Of a stretch of DNA of 64,000 bases, positions 25,872 through 34,526 are shown piece after piece. Numbering within the stretch: position 1 is the stretch's first letter; every line of letters begins with the position of its first letter. The stretch spans positions 1,302,001 through 1,366,000 of the forward strand of contig NZ_CP109013.1 in assembly GCF_036226745.1 (NCBI RefSeq). Reading direction: 5' to 3'. The translations under genes were made by a program, and so were the position numbers. The notes beneath the pieces were generated by a model. That model did not search any database. It was not told where the DNA came from and saw only the letters and a program-made list of their open reading frames with translations. The DNA comes from Streptomyces sp. NBC_00683. GTDB taxonomy: Bacteria > Actinomycetota > Actinomycetes > Streptomycetales > Streptomycetaceae.

Positions 25872-26736
25872 GACTCCTGCCCCCGCGCTCCGCGCGCCAG
25901 GCCGCACGCGCGGTCCGGGCGCGCGGCAGGTAGCGCAGCCGCTCGGGAAGCACGGGCACCACCAGCCGGACGACGGCGCAGAGCCGCCGGAGGTGCCGCT
26001 CCTGGGCAGGGGTCCAGTCGAGCCCGATCGCCTCGCGGGCGTCCCGTGGCATCAGCCCCACGGTGATGAAGCCGCGGAACCGGGCGAGCGGCGGGAGCAG
26101 GACCGGCCACACCGCTGCCACCAGCAGCCGCACGGCCCACGGACCGCGGTCGGGTGGCGGTACGGGGCTGTCGACGGCGACGAGCTCCCGTACGACCGTG
26201 GTCGCCTCGATCTCGTCGGCCAGCATCTTGCGGTAGTACGGCCAGAACTCCTCGATCGTCTGCGGCATGTCCCGGTCGTGGATGCCGAGGATCCGGCCGA
26301 CCTGAAGCCACTCGCGGTACAGGGCACGCTCCTGCGCCCCGGTGAGCGGGCGGACCAGATAGCGCGCCGCGTGCTGGTAGACGGGGAAGCCGGTGGCATG
26401 CACCCACGCGTAGTTCGCCGGTGCGAGGGCGTGGTAGCGGCGGCCGCGGGTGTCGGTGCCCTGGATGGTGCGGTGCAGCTTCCTGAGCCTGCGCCCCTCC
26501 TCCGCTGCCGCCTCTCCCCCGTACACCCAGAGCTGGAGCGAGCGCAGGGACCGCTCACCGCGTCCCCACGGGTCCGTACGGAAGACCGAGTGCTCGTCGA
26601 CGCCCGCGCCGACCGCCGGGTGGGCGACCTGGAGGGTGAGGGCGGCGGGCAGCATCAGGAGCCCGCGGATGTCGCCGGCGAGGCTCCACAGGACACCGCC
26701 CGGCGGGGGCGGGACGGGCTCTCCTGCGCTGGTCAT
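25834..26736 (-). CDS. Oxygenase MpaB family protein (DUF2236), copy A
   Basis: A 300-residue intracellular DUF2236 protein, the family that includes MpaB heme oxygenase and, as a secreted branch, latex-clearing protein Lcp. The hallmark region is RKLHRTIQGTDTRG then YHALAPANYAWVHATGF, the heme-pocket part of the fold. It has no signal peptide, unlike Lcp. A proline-rich N-terminus precedes the domain. The ATG at 26736 is the family-like start; the longer frame to 26940 is not. It is divergent from the second DUF2236 gene across a 321-base promoter region and overlaps the convergent LacI gene by 38 bases. Substrate unknown. Confidence 0.82.
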   Translation of the reverse strand: MTSAGEPVPPPPGGVLWSLAGDIRGLLMLPAALTLQVAHPAVGAGVDEHSVFRTDPWGRGERSLRSLQLWVYGGEAAAEEGRRLRKLHRTIQGTDTRGRRYHALAPANYAWVHATGFPVYQHAARYLVRPLTGAQERALYREWLQVGRILGIHDRDMPQTIEEFWPYYRKMLADEIEATTVVRELVAVDSPVPPPDRGPWAVRLLVAAVWPVLLPPLARFRGFITVGLMPRDAREAIGLDWTPAQERHLRRLCAVVRLVVPVLPERLRYLPRARTARAAWRAERGGRSLRPRRGGSVRSG

Positions 26737-26934
26737 GCGGAGGCTCCCAGGGGTCGGCGGGTGCTCGGACCGGAGCCCGGGCCGTACGTGTTCCAGTATG
26801 CGATCACGAGCGCCCCGGCGAGCCTGAGGGACGGTGGGCGGCGGGCGGGGCGCCGAGGGTGACCGGCCGGACACCGTGCGCCGCCTTGAGGTCTTCGAAT
26901 CTGTGTCAGCAGTGTTGACGCACCTCGTGAAACA

Positions 26935-26960
26935 AGTCAATAGTATTTGTAACTTTGACT
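26935..26960 (+). promoter_or_regulatory. Putative operator/promoter of the DUF2236-ALDH operon
   Basis: AGTCAA (26935-26940) and TTGACT (26955-26960) form a 6-base inverted repeat around a 14-base core containing TTTGTAACTTT (26946-26956). The same 11-mer recurs in the TetR/acyl-CoA dehydrogenase promoter region at 30081-30091. The rest of the 26737-27057 gap holds only the upstream ORF at 26984. Confidence 0.4.
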
Positions 26961-26983
26961 CTCCGGGCGAGAGGAGCCGTCAA

Positions 26984-27025
26984 ATGACCGACCCAGTACG
27001 CGATTTGAGGCTCACAGCAACCTGA
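26984..27025 (+). CDS. 13-aa upstream ORF of the DUF2236-ALDH operon
   Basis: An ATG preceded by GAGAGGAG opens MTDPVRDLRLTAT and a stop, 32 bases before the ATG of the DUF2236 gene. The strong ribosome site suggests that it is translated. Whether it regulates the operon is unknown; no rare codon run or special residue run is seen. Confidence 0.35.
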   Translation: MTDPVRDLRLTAT

Positions 27026-27057
27026 ACCGGCTCCACCCACAGAGGAGGTCGCCCGCC

Positions 27058-27936
27058 ATGGGCCGCTACAGCCGACTGCGCGAGATCCGCCGGATGGATC
27101 CCGCCCGCGACTGCGCCGAGATACTCCGGCTGATGTCGCAGTACGAATTCCCGTGGGACTACCGGCAGGGCATCAGCGTCGCCTTCCTTCGCGACTACGG
27201 CGTCCCGAGAATCTCCGTGCTGCTCGACCGCACCCAGGAGTTCGAGCGCAACGGCCAGAAACGCTACGACGACACCGTCCTGTTCGGGTACGAGATGGCG
27301 GCCGAGGGCTTCGACTCCGAGCGCGCCCGCGCCGCCGCCCGGCATCTCAACCGCATTCACGGCAAGTACCGCATCCCGAACGAGGACTACCTCTACGTAC
27401 TGGCTACGACCGTCGTCGGCCCCAAACGCTGGATCGACCGCTTCGGGTGGCGCCCCCTGTGCGCGCAGGAGGCGGGGGCGCTGGCGGAAGCAGGGCGGCG
27501 GATGGCCGTCATGATGGGCATCGAGGGCGCTCCCGACACGTACGAAGGATTCGAGAAGCTGCTCGACTCATACGAGGACCGGATGTTCGCGTACGACCCG
27601 GCGAACCGCCGGGTCGCCAACGCCACCTTCCGGGTCATGGCCGCCTGGTACCCGGGCCCGCTGCGCCCCCTGGTGGCCAGACTCTCGCTCGCCCTGCTGG
27701 ACGAACCGCTGCTGCGGGCACTCGGTTTCCCGGCGCAGCCCCGCTGGTTACGGGCGACGGCCACGCGGATGGTGCGTACCCGGTCGCACGGGGTACGGCT
27801 GCTGCCCGCCCGGCCGCGCTGGCTTCCTTCCCGGCCCAGGCCACGCAGTTACCCCTTCGGATACCAGCTCGACGACCTCGGCCCGCACTGGGCCCAGAGC
27901 CGCCCGCTGGAACCCCTGCCCATGGAGAAGACATGA
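27058..27936 (+). CDS. Oxygenase MpaB family protein (DUF2236), copy B
   Basis: A 292-residue DUF2236 protein of the non-secreted type. The central region AARHLNRIHGKYRIPNEDYL then YVLATTVVGPKRWIDRFGWR is the conserved heme-pocket block. Family members are heme-b oxygenases or oxidases. The ATG at 27058 follows GAGGAGG. Its stop overlaps the start of an aldehyde dehydrogenase (ATGA), so the two proteins are made together and the aldehyde dehydrogenase is the likely consumer of its product. It is divergent from DUF2236 copy A. The C-terminal 60 residues are strongly basic. Confidence 0.82.
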   Translation: MGRYSRLREIRRMDPARDCAEILRLMSQYEFPWDYRQGISVAFLRDYGVPRISVLLDRTQEFERNGQKRYDDTVLFGYEMAAEGFDSERARAAARHLNRIHGKYRIPNEDYLYVLATTVVGPKRWIDRFGWRPLCAQEAGALAEAGRRMAVMMGIEGAPDTYEGFEKLLDSYEDRMFAYDPANRRVANATFRVMAAWYPGPLRPLVARLSLALLDEPLLRALGFPAQPRWLRATATRMVRTRSHGVRLLPARPRWLPSRPRPRSYPFGYQLDDLGPHWAQSRPLEPLPMEKT

Positions 27937-29372
27937 CGACCCCGACGGACCAGCACGACCACGGCATCGACGACGTCCGCGCCGAGGTGGCACGGGCCAG
28001 GAGCGCCGGCCGGAGCTGGGCGGCGCTCGGCCCCCGGGAGCGGCGCGCGGCGCTGCTGCGCTGGAAGCGGACACTCGCCCGGCGCACCGACGAGTTCGCC
28101 GGACTGATCGCCTCGGAGACCGGCAAGCCGCTGCACGACGCCCGCGCCGAGGTGCTGGTGACACTGGTCCACCTGAACTGGGCGGCACGCAACGCCCACC
28201 GGGTGCTGGGCCGGCGCCGGGTGCCCTCCGGTGTGCTGTCGGTCCATCAGCGGGCACTGCTGGCCTACCGCCCGCTGGGGGTGATCGGGGTGATCGGGCC
28301 GTGGAACTACCCGCTCTACACGCCGATGGGCTCGATCGGCTACGCCCTCGCTGCGGGTAACGCCGTGGTCTTCAAGCCGTCCGAACTCACGCCCGGGGTA
28401 GGGGTTCTGCTGGCCCGGAGCTTCGGGGAGGCCGTCCCGGACCACGCGGACCTGCTGCGGGCGGTCACCGGCCCGGCTTCCACCGGCGCCGCCCTGGCAG
28501 GCGCGTACGGCCCGGCCGGTGTGGACAAGATCGCCTTCACGGGATCGCCCGGCACCGCCCGCAAGGTCGCGGCGGCCTGCGCGGCCACGCTCACGCCGCT
28601 GCTCGCCGAGTGCGGGGGCAAGGACGCGGTACTGGTCGCGGCCGACGCCGATCTGGACGCGGCTGCCGATGCGATCGTCTGGGGCGCAATGGGCAACGCC
28701 GGCCAGACCTGCGCGGGCGTGGAGCGGGTCTACGCGGTGGCCTCGGTGCACGAGGAACTGTGCGCGCGCATCGTGCGCGGGGCACGGGCACTGGCTCCCG
28801 GCGAGGCGTACGGCCCGCTCACCCTGCCCTCCCAGCTGGGCGTGGTGGAACGCCACGTGAAGCAGGCCCTGGTGGACGGGGGCAGGGCCGTGCTCGGCGG
28901 CCCCGACGCGTCGGTGACGCGGACGGTGGGACCGGTGGTGCTCACCGGCGTACCGGAGGATTCCCCGGCCGTGACGGAGGAGACCTTCGGCCCGGTCGTC
29001 GTGGTGAATCCGGTGCGCGACATGGACGAGGCCGTCGAGAGGGCGAACGCGTCGGCGTACTCGCTGGGCGCCGCCGTCTTCACCCGCTCCCGGGCGGCCG
29101 GGCTCGCGGTGGCCGGACGTCTCGACTCCGGTGCGGTGTCGGTCAATTCGGTGCTCGGCTTCGCCGCGATTCCCGCCCTGCCCTTCGGCGGTGCGGGCGA
29201 GTCGGGGTACGGACGGATCCATGGCGAGGAAGGGCTGCGGGCCTTCGCCGCGCCGCACTCGGTCACCGTACGGCGGTTCGCACCGGCGGTGGACCTGACC
29301 TCGTTCGCGACGCCCCGGGCGAAGGCCGCACGGGCGGTCGAGCTCGGCAGGAGACTGCACGCCCGGTTCTGA
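27933..29372 (+). CDS. Aldehyde dehydrogenase family protein
   Basis: A 479-residue NAD(P)-dependent aldehyde dehydrogenase oxidising an aldehyde to a carboxylate. Motifs in order are VIGVIGPWNYPLYTP (Asn of the oxyanion hole), AGNAVVFKPSE (cofactor Lys), IAFTGSPGTARKVA (NAD loop), LAECGGKDAVLV (general-base Glu), NAGQTCAGVERVY (catalytic Cys) and ETFGPVVVVNPV. Length and motifs are complete. Its ATG overlaps the stop of the DUF2236 gene; the convergent TetR gene ends six bases after it. Oxidation of the DUF2236 product is inferred from this coupling. Confidence 0.92.
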   Translation: MTTPTDQHDHGIDDVRAEVARARSAGRSWAALGPRERRAALLRWKRTLARRTDEFAGLIASETGKPLHDARAEVLVTLVHLNWAARNAHRVLGRRRVPSGVLSVHQRALLAYRPLGVIGVIGPWNYPLYTPMGSIGYALAAGNAVVFKPSELTPGVGVLLARSFGEAVPDHADLLRAVTGPASTGAALAGAYGPAGVDKIAFTGSPGTARKVAAACAATLTPLLAECGGKDAVLVAADADLDAAADAIVWGAMGNAGQTCAGVERVYAVASVHEELCARIVRGARALAPGEAYGPLTLPSQLGVVERHVKQALVDGGRAVLGGPDASVTRTVGPVVLTGVPEDSPAVTEETFGPVVVVNPVRDMDEAVERANASAYSLGAAVFTRSRAAGLAVAGRLDSGAVSVNSVLGFAAIPALPFGGAGESGYGRIHGEEGLRAFAAPHSVTVRRFAPAVDLTSFATPRAKAARAVELGRRLHARF

Positions 29373-29378
29373 GCGCGG

Positions 29379-30011
29379 TCACCCGGTGCTGAGCAGCGGC
29401 ACCAGATAGCGGCGGGCGAAGGCACGCACCTGTTCCTCGTCGTCGAGCTCGAAGCAGCTGACGGGATTGAGGAGGAAGGAGACGGTGATCCGCACCATGA
29501 GCTCGGCCACCGGTGTGGGATCCGTCTCCGGCCGCCCTTCCGCACGCTGGGCATGGCGCAGCCGGTCGGTGAGGTATCCGCGCATCGCGAGGAAGGCCGG
29601 ACCGCTCTCCAGGGTGAGGAAGGGGAGCATGATCTCCGGCTCCAGTTTCAACAGCCCACCGACCAGCGGGTGTTCGCGAATGTGCTGGAGGACGGCGACG
29701 AAGCCGGCGACGAGCCGGTCCTCCATGGTGGGCAGGGCGGCCACGGCGTCGTCGACGTCCATGACGAAGCGGCGGTACTCGCGCAGCAGGCAGGCCGAGA
29801 CCAGGCTGTCCTTGTTTCCGATCCTCCGGTACACCGTCACCCGCGAGACCTTGGCCCGCTTGGCCACGTCGTCGACGGTCGAGCGGCGCAGCCCGAAGGT
29901 CATGAACTGCTCGCGTGCCGCGTCGAGGATCTGCTCGCTCAGCGCATCCGACGGCGGCGACTCGATCAGCGCGCGGGCCAGCAGTGCCTCGTTCGTGCTC
30001 CGTGCCGCCAT
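29379..30011 (-). CDS. TetR/AcrR family transcriptional regulator
   Basis: A 210-residue TetR repressor with the helix-turn-helix SEQILDAAREQFMTFGLRRS then VDDVAKRAKVSRVTVYRRIG at about residues 15-60 and an all-helical ligand domain. The ATG at 30011 follows GGGGAGGG; two longer starts are possible. It is divergent from an acyl-CoA dehydrogenase across a 101-base gap and convergent with the DUF2236-aldehyde dehydrogenase operon. Both flanking promoter regions share TTTGTAACTTT, so it probably controls both. An acyl-CoA or lipid ligand is likely but inferred. Confidence 0.88.
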   Translation of the reverse strand: MAARSTNEALLARALIESPPSDALSEQILDAAREQFMTFGLRRSTVDDVAKRAKVSRVTVYRRIGNKDSLVSACLLREYRRFVMDVDDAVAALPTMEDRLVAGFVAVLQHIREHPLVGGLLKLEPEIMLPFLTLESGPAFLAMRGYLTDRLRHAQRAEGRPETDPTPVAELMVRITVSFLLNPVSCFELDDEEQVRAFARRYLVPLLSTG

Positions 30012-30080
30012 GGGCCCTCCCCGTTCCACCGTGACCACTCAACCACAACGGCGACAGAACACAGATACCCAGCACGTCTC

Positions 30081-30091
30081 TTTGTAACTTT
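30081..30091 (+). promoter_or_regulatory. Shared TetR-candidate motif TTTGTAACTTT
   Basis: This 11-mer lies in the TetR/acyl-CoA dehydrogenase divergent region and is identical to 26946-26956 in the DUF2236 operon promoter. A symmetrical partner half-site is not evident, so it may instead be a common promoter element. Confidence 0.35.
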
Positions 30092-30112
30092 CTCCCTTTC
30101 AGGAGGTACTCC

Positions 30113-31276
30113 GTGTCCATCGACCATGCGCTCCCCCGCTCCCTCTCCGCCGAACAGCGGGATTTCGTCACGGCGTTGCGTGACTTCGCCCGGCGCGAGT
30201 GCGGTACGCGCGAGCAGCGCGAAGCCCTGACCGCCGAGACGGGCGGGCCGCATGCTCCGTCGCTCTACGCCCGGCTGGCGGAGCTCGGCTGGCTCGGCGT
30301 GTGCCTGCCGGAGGCGTACGGGGGCTCGGGCGGCGGGATGACGGACGCCTGCCTCTTCCTGCGGGAGACGGCGCGGGGCCTCGTACCGGCCGGCGGGTTC
30401 ATCACCTCGGTGATCACGGCCAAGGCATACGAGCGGTTCGGGAGCGAGGAGCAGCGCAAGGCGGCGCTCGGGGGCGCGGTGGCCGGGCAGGTCCTGTCCA
30501 TCGCGATGTCGGAGCCGGATGCCGGATCCGATGTCGCCGCGCTGCGGTGCAGGGCCGAACGGACCCCGGAGGGCGACTGGCTGATCAACGGCCACAAGAC
30601 CTGGATCTCCAACGCCCATCTGGCCGAGCACATCCTGCTGGTGGCCCGCACGGACAGCGGCGGTGCGAAACACGCGGGGCTGACCATGTTCCATGTGCCG
30701 GCCCGCACCCCGGGGATCGGTATCCGGCCCATCGAGACGATGGGCGGACGTGAGGTCAACGACGTCTACTTCACCGACGTCCGGCTGCCGGCCGACGCGG
30801 TGGTCGGCACGGTCGACCATGCCTGGACCCAGCTGATGGCGGGCCTCAACGCGGAACGGCTCTTCCTCGCGGCGAACATGCTGGGGCTGGCGGAGCGGGT
30901 GCTCGACGACACGGTCGCCTACGTGCGGGGACGCGAGCAGTTCGGCCGCCCGGTCGGCTCCTTCCAGGCGCTGCGGCACCGGCTGGCGGACCTGGCGACC
31001 GAGATCGAGTGCGCGCGGTTGCTGGTCTTCGACGTGGCGGCGGCCTGCGACGCCGAGCCGGAGCGGTTGTTCCCGCGCGAGGCATCCATGGCGAAGCTCA
31101 AGGCGACCGAGACCGCGAAGCTCGCGGCGCTGGAGGGCATGCAGATGATGGGTGGCTACGGCTACGCGACCGAGTACGACATGCAGCGGCATCTGCGGGC
31201 GGCGGTCGTGTCGACCGTGTACGGCGGGACGAGCGAGATCCAGCGCGACATCATCGGCAGGAGCTACGGGCTGTAG
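30113..31276 (+). CDS. Acyl-CoA dehydrogenase
   Basis: A 387-residue FAD enzyme that forms the alpha-beta double bond of an acyl-CoA. AMSEPDAGSDVAALRC is the FAD/substrate signature and STVYGGTSEIQRDIIGRSYG the C-terminal one. The medium-chain catalytic Glu position is Gly (YGGTS); the base is more likely the Glu in GLNAERLFLA, as in isovaleryl- and long-chain-type enzymes, which favours branched or long substrates. The GTG at 30113 follows AGGAGG. It is divergent from TetR and convergent with the macrodomain gene. Confidence 0.9.
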   Translation: MSIDHALPRSLSAEQRDFVTALRDFARRECGTREQREALTAETGGPHAPSLYARLAELGWLGVCLPEAYGGSGGGMTDACLFLRETARGLVPAGGFITSVITAKAYERFGSEEQRKAALGGAVAGQVLSIAMSEPDAGSDVAALRCRAERTPEGDWLINGHKTWISNAHLAEHILLVARTDSGGAKHAGLTMFHVPARTPGIGIRPIETMGGREVNDVYFTDVRLPADAVVGTVDHAWTQLMAGLNAERLFLAANMLGLAERVLDDTVAYVRGREQFGRPVGSFQALRHRLADLATEIECARLLVFDVAAACDAEPERLFPREASMAKLKATETAKLAALEGMQMMGGYGYATEYDMQRHLRAAVVSTVYGGTSEIQRDIIGRSYGL

Positions 31277-31282
31277 CTCCGG

Positions 31283-31750
31283 CTACGCGTGGTCGTAGAC
31301 CGTCACGGCGATGCCGCGGTCCGCGAGCCGCCCGGCTATGAGGGGTTCGACCCTGGTCCATGTGCCGCCCGCCAGCCCGCAGCCGATGCGCGGCATATGG
31401 ACCGAGGCCCCCAGCTCGCCGGCCCGGGCGGCGACCTTCTCCAGCCCCGCGTCGATCGCCTCGTAACGCACCGGCACCCCCTTGCTGCCGGTGCGTATCC
31501 CCCGCTGCCCGACCAGGTTCGCCACCCAGGTGTACGGGCCGACCTGGACGGCGCCCAGGCCGAAGTCGTTGCCCGCGCGCTCGCGGTGCCAGCGGCGGTA
31601 CGCGGCCTCCGGCTCGGGCCAGCGGCGGGAGAGGGCCAGCACGAAGCCCTTCCCCCAGCCGCCCAGGTCGTTGCAGCAGTGCACGATCAGCTTGACGCCC
31701 TTGCCCGCGGGCGTGGTGGCGTCGCCCTGTACGTAGGTGATCCCCGACAT
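31283..31750 (-). CDS. Macro domain protein (ADP-ribose-1''-phosphate phosphatase-like)
   Basis: A 155-residue stand-alone macro domain. It opens with TYVQGDATTPAG, the ADP-ribose adenine-binding Asp region. IVHCCNDLGGWGKGFVLALS is the phosphate-binding segment, and MPRIGCGLAGGTW is the C-terminal loop. This layout resembles yeast Poa1p-type ADP-ribose-1''-phosphate phosphatases, which process a by-product of tRNA 2'-phosphate removal, or hydrolases of protein ADP-ribosylation. ATG at 31750. It lies between the acyl-CoA dehydrogenase and acyl-CoA ligase genes with no obvious link to lipid metabolism. Confidence 0.85.
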   Translation of the reverse strand: MSGITYVQGDATTPAGKGVKLIVHCCNDLGGWGKGFVLALSRRWPEPEAAYRRWHRERAGNDFGLGAVQVGPYTWVANLVGQRGIRTGSKGVPVRYEAIDAGLEKVAARAGELGASVHMPRIGCGLAGGTWTRVEPLIAGRLADRGIAVTVYDHA

Positions 31751-31793
31751 GACCTCACCGTACGGGCCACCACTGACAATCCGTCCGGAGCGC

Positions 31794-33626
31794 TCAGGTC
31801 CGGCCCTCCTCGTACAGTGCGTCGAGCACGTCGCCGTACTGCTCGCGGATCACCCGGCGGCGCAGTTTCAGCGAGGGGGTCAGCTCGCCGGTGTCCGGGC
31901 CCCACTCCTGCGACAGCAGCCTGTAGCGCTTGATCTGTTCGGTGCGGTTCAGCCGGGCGTTGGCCGCCTCGACGGCCCGGGCGATCTCCTCGCGCACGGC
32001 GGGGTGCTCGGCGTACGCGGCCGGACTCCCGTCGATGCCGCGGGCCGCCGCCCAGGCCGGGGCCATCTCAGGGTCGAGGACGAGCAGGGCCACCAGGTAG
32101 GAGCGTCCGTCGCCGTGGACGAGGGCCTGTCCGATCAGCGGGTGTTCCTTGAGCGTGTTCTCGACGAGCGCCGGGGAGACGTTCTTGCCCGTCGAGGTGA
32201 TGATCATTTCCTTCTTGCGGTCGGTGAGCCACAGGTAGCCGTCGTCGTCGATGCGGCCGATGTCCCCGGTGGGGAACCATCCGTCGGCGTCCAGCGCCCC
32301 GTCCACCGTGCCGTCCTCGCGCAGATAGCCGGCGAACACGGTCCCGCCCCGGACCAGGATCTCACCGTCGTCCGCGATGCGGAGCTCGAGCCCCTCCAGC
32401 GGCCGGCCCACCGATCCGAGCCGGAAGGCCGACGGGCTGTTGGTGGTGAACACCCCGACGGTCTCGGTGAGCCCCCAGGCGTCCATGACGACGATGCCGA
32501 AGCCCGCCCAGAAGCGGACCACGTCCAGCGGCATCGGCGCGGAGGCGCTGGCCGTCCAGACCAGCCGGTCGAAGCCCGCGAGGGCGAGGATCGGGTCCAG
32601 GACCTCCGCCTTGGCCCGCCGGTACGCGGCCTCCAGACCGGCGGGCGGCTCCTCGCCCCGTTCCCGGTACGAGACGTGTTCACGCGCCGTCTCGCCCGCG
32701 GCCTCGATCACCGCCCGCCGTTCCTCCGGCAGTCCGGCCAGGGCGGCCCGTACGCTTGCGGCGAGCTTCTCCCACACTCTCGGGACCCCGAAGAACTGGG
32801 CCGGACGCAGGGCGCCCGCGGTGGCCGCCACCGCCGCCGTGTCCGCGCACAGATGGACGTGCGAGGCCCGGAAGACCGGCAGGTAGATGCCGAGCATCCG
32901 CTCCGCGATATGGGCGAACGGGAGGTAGCAGATGTGCTCTACGTGGTCGGGGAGCTCCACCACCTGGTCCAGGGCCAGCGCGTTGGCCACGACGCTGCGG
33001 TGCGTGATCGGGACGGCCTTCGGGTCACCGGTGGTGCCCGAGGTGTAGACGACCGTCAGGGGATCGTCGGCGCGGGACTCCCGCCAGGCCTTCTCGAAGG
33101 CCTCGGCCGTGTGCAGCCGCGCTCCGGTGGCGCGCAGGGACGGGTGGGCCAGGTGCGTCCCGGCCCCGTCCGGCTCCACCACGACCAGCTTCTCCAGCGG
33201 TACCGCGGGGTCCGCCAGCAGGGGCTCCCAGCGCTCCCGCTCCCGTGCGCCCTCGATGACCGCGAACCGGGCCCGGCTGTGCCGGGCGATGTGTGCGATC
33301 TGTTCGGGAGCGGCGGTGCCGTACACCGTCACGGGGACGGCTCCGAGGTGGGTGAGGGCCAGGTCGCTCAGCCAGTGTTCGGGCCGGTTGCCCATCATCA
33401 TGAGGACCTGCTCGCCGCGCTCCACTCCGAGGGCGGCGTAACCGGCGGCGAGCACCGCGGTCTCCCGGCGCACCTCCTGCCAGCTGAGGGTCGTCCATCC
33501 GGCGTCGTCGCCCGCGGCGCGCCAGGACAGGGCGGGGAGCCCGCCGTGGTCCTCGGCGTTGCGCAGCAGCAGCGCCGGGAGGGTGAGTTGATCGCGTTCG
33601 GTGGGAAGTCGCAGGATCGTGGTCAC
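31794..33626 (-). CDS. AMP-dependent long-chain acyl-CoA synthetase
   Basis: A 610-residue ANL-superfamily ligase that activates a fatty or branched acid with ATP and CoA. Key blocks are VVYTSGTTGDPKAVPITH (P-loop), VMDAWGLTETVGVF (A5), DGWFPTGDIGRIDDDGYL (A7/A8) and TDRKKEMIITSTGKNVSP (hinge). Length fits long-chain FadD/FACS types. The GTG at 33626 follows AGGAGG. It is divergent from a MerR-type gene with a perfect dyad between them. It could load acids produced by the nearby aldehyde dehydrogenase. Confidence 0.91.
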   Translation of the reverse strand: MTTILRLPTERDQLTLPALLLRNAEDHGGLPALSWRAAGDDAGWTTLSWQEVRRETAVLAAGYAALGVERGEQVLMMMGNRPEHWLSDLALTHLGAVPVTVYGTAAPEQIAHIARHSRARFAVIEGARERERWEPLLADPAVPLEKLVVVEPDGAGTHLAHPSLRATGARLHTAEAFEKAWRESRADDPLTVVYTSGTTGDPKAVPITHRSVVANALALDQVVELPDHVEHICYLPFAHIAERMLGIYLPVFRASHVHLCADTAAVAATAGALRPAQFFGVPRVWEKLAASVRAALAGLPEERRAVIEAAGETAREHVSYRERGEEPPAGLEAAYRRAKAEVLDPILALAGFDRLVWTASASAPMPLDVVRFWAGFGIVVMDAWGLTETVGVFTTNSPSAFRLGSVGRPLEGLELRIADDGEILVRGGTVFAGYLREDGTVDGALDADGWFPTGDIGRIDDDGYLWLTDRKKEMIITSTGKNVSPALVENTLKEHPLIGQALVHGDGRSYLVALLVLDPEMAPAWAAARGIDGSPAAYAEHPAVREEIARAVEAANARLNRTEQIKRYRLLSQEWGPDTGELTPSLKLRRRVIREQYGDVLDALYEEGRT

Positions 33627-33709
33627 GGCCGCCTCCTGTCGCCATCGGCCGGACCGCACGGTCCGTACCGGAGGGTGAGACTGTGCTTCGATGGTGCCGG
33701 ACACTTTCA

Positions 33710-33737
33710 CAACAGTGGTGAGACAGCAATACTGTTG
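33710..33737. promoter_or_regulatory. Dyad between the acyl-CoA ligase and MerR genes
   Basis: CAACAGT (33710-33716) and ACTGTTG (33731-33737) form a perfect 7-base inverted repeat with a 14-base spacer. The site lies in the 165-base divergent region and is a candidate binding site for the MerR protein encoded beside it. Confidence 0.45.
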
Positions 33738-33791
33738 CACCTGATTGGTGCGCAGGCACCGCAGCCCAGCGGCCGGCGACAAGGAGCAGAC

Positions 33792-34526
33792 ATGGCGACC
33801 GGGACCGACGAGCCGACGCTCACCGTCGACGAACTGGCTGCGCGCGCGGGAGTCACCGTGCGCACCGTGCGTTTCTACAGCACCAGAGGGCTGCTGCCGC
33901 CCCCGGAGATCGGGCCGCGCCGGGTCGGGCACTACGGGCCCGGCCATCTCTCACGGCTCGCCCTGATCGAGGAGCTCCAGCACCAGGGCATGACGCTCGC
34001 CGCGATCGAGCGGTATCTGGAGCAGCTGCCGCCGGACCTGAGCGCGCACGACCTGGCCATCCACCGGGCCCTGGTGGCCTCCTGGGCGCCGGACTCCGCG
34101 GAGGACATGCCGCGGGCCGAGCTGGAGCGGCGCGCCGGCCGGACGCTCAGCGGCTCGGACGTGGACCGGCTGTCGGCGATGGGGGTGCTCGAGCGCCCCG
34201 GCGGTCCCGACGACGACACCTGCCGGGTGGACGTCGGGCTGCTGCGGCTCGGGGTGGAGCTGCTGGACGTACCGATCGCGCACGAGACGATCCTGGCCGC
34301 GCGCACGGTCCTGATGGAGCACACCCGGTCGGCCGCCCACGAGCTGTCGCGGCTGTTCCGGGACGAGGTGTGGAATCCGTACCGGGAGCGGGAGCAGGAC
34401 CCGGAACACCTGAAGGCGATGAAGTCACTGTCCGCCCATATGCAGCCGATGGTGCTGCAGGCCCTGGTGACGGCGTTCCAGCGGTCGTTGAAGGAGGAGC
34501 TGCGGGCCGCGTTCACCACGGAGTGA
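33792..34526 (+). CDS. MerR family transcriptional regulator
   Basis: A 244-residue regulator with an N-terminal MerR winged helix (LTVDELAARAGVTVRTVRFY then GHYGPGHLSRLALIEELQHQ) and a long helical C-terminal domain of about 140 residues with no metal-binding cysteines. The ligand is therefore probably organic, possibly an acyl-CoA or fatty acid. ATG at 33792 with AAGGAG upstream. It is divergent from the acyl-CoA ligase and likely controls it. Its stop codon lies inside a perfect 14-base hairpin. Confidence 0.88.
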   Translation: MATGTDEPTLTVDELAARAGVTVRTVRFYSTRGLLPPPEIGPRRVGHYGPGHLSRLALIEELQHQGMTLAAIERYLEQLPPDLSAHDLAIHRALVASWAPDSAEDMPRAELERRAGRTLSGSDVDRLSAMGVLERPGGPDDDTCRVDVGLLRLGVELLDVPIAHETILAARTVLMEHTRSAAHELSRLFRDEVWNPYREREQDPEHLKAMKSLSAHMQPMVLQALVTAFQRSLKEELRAAFTTE

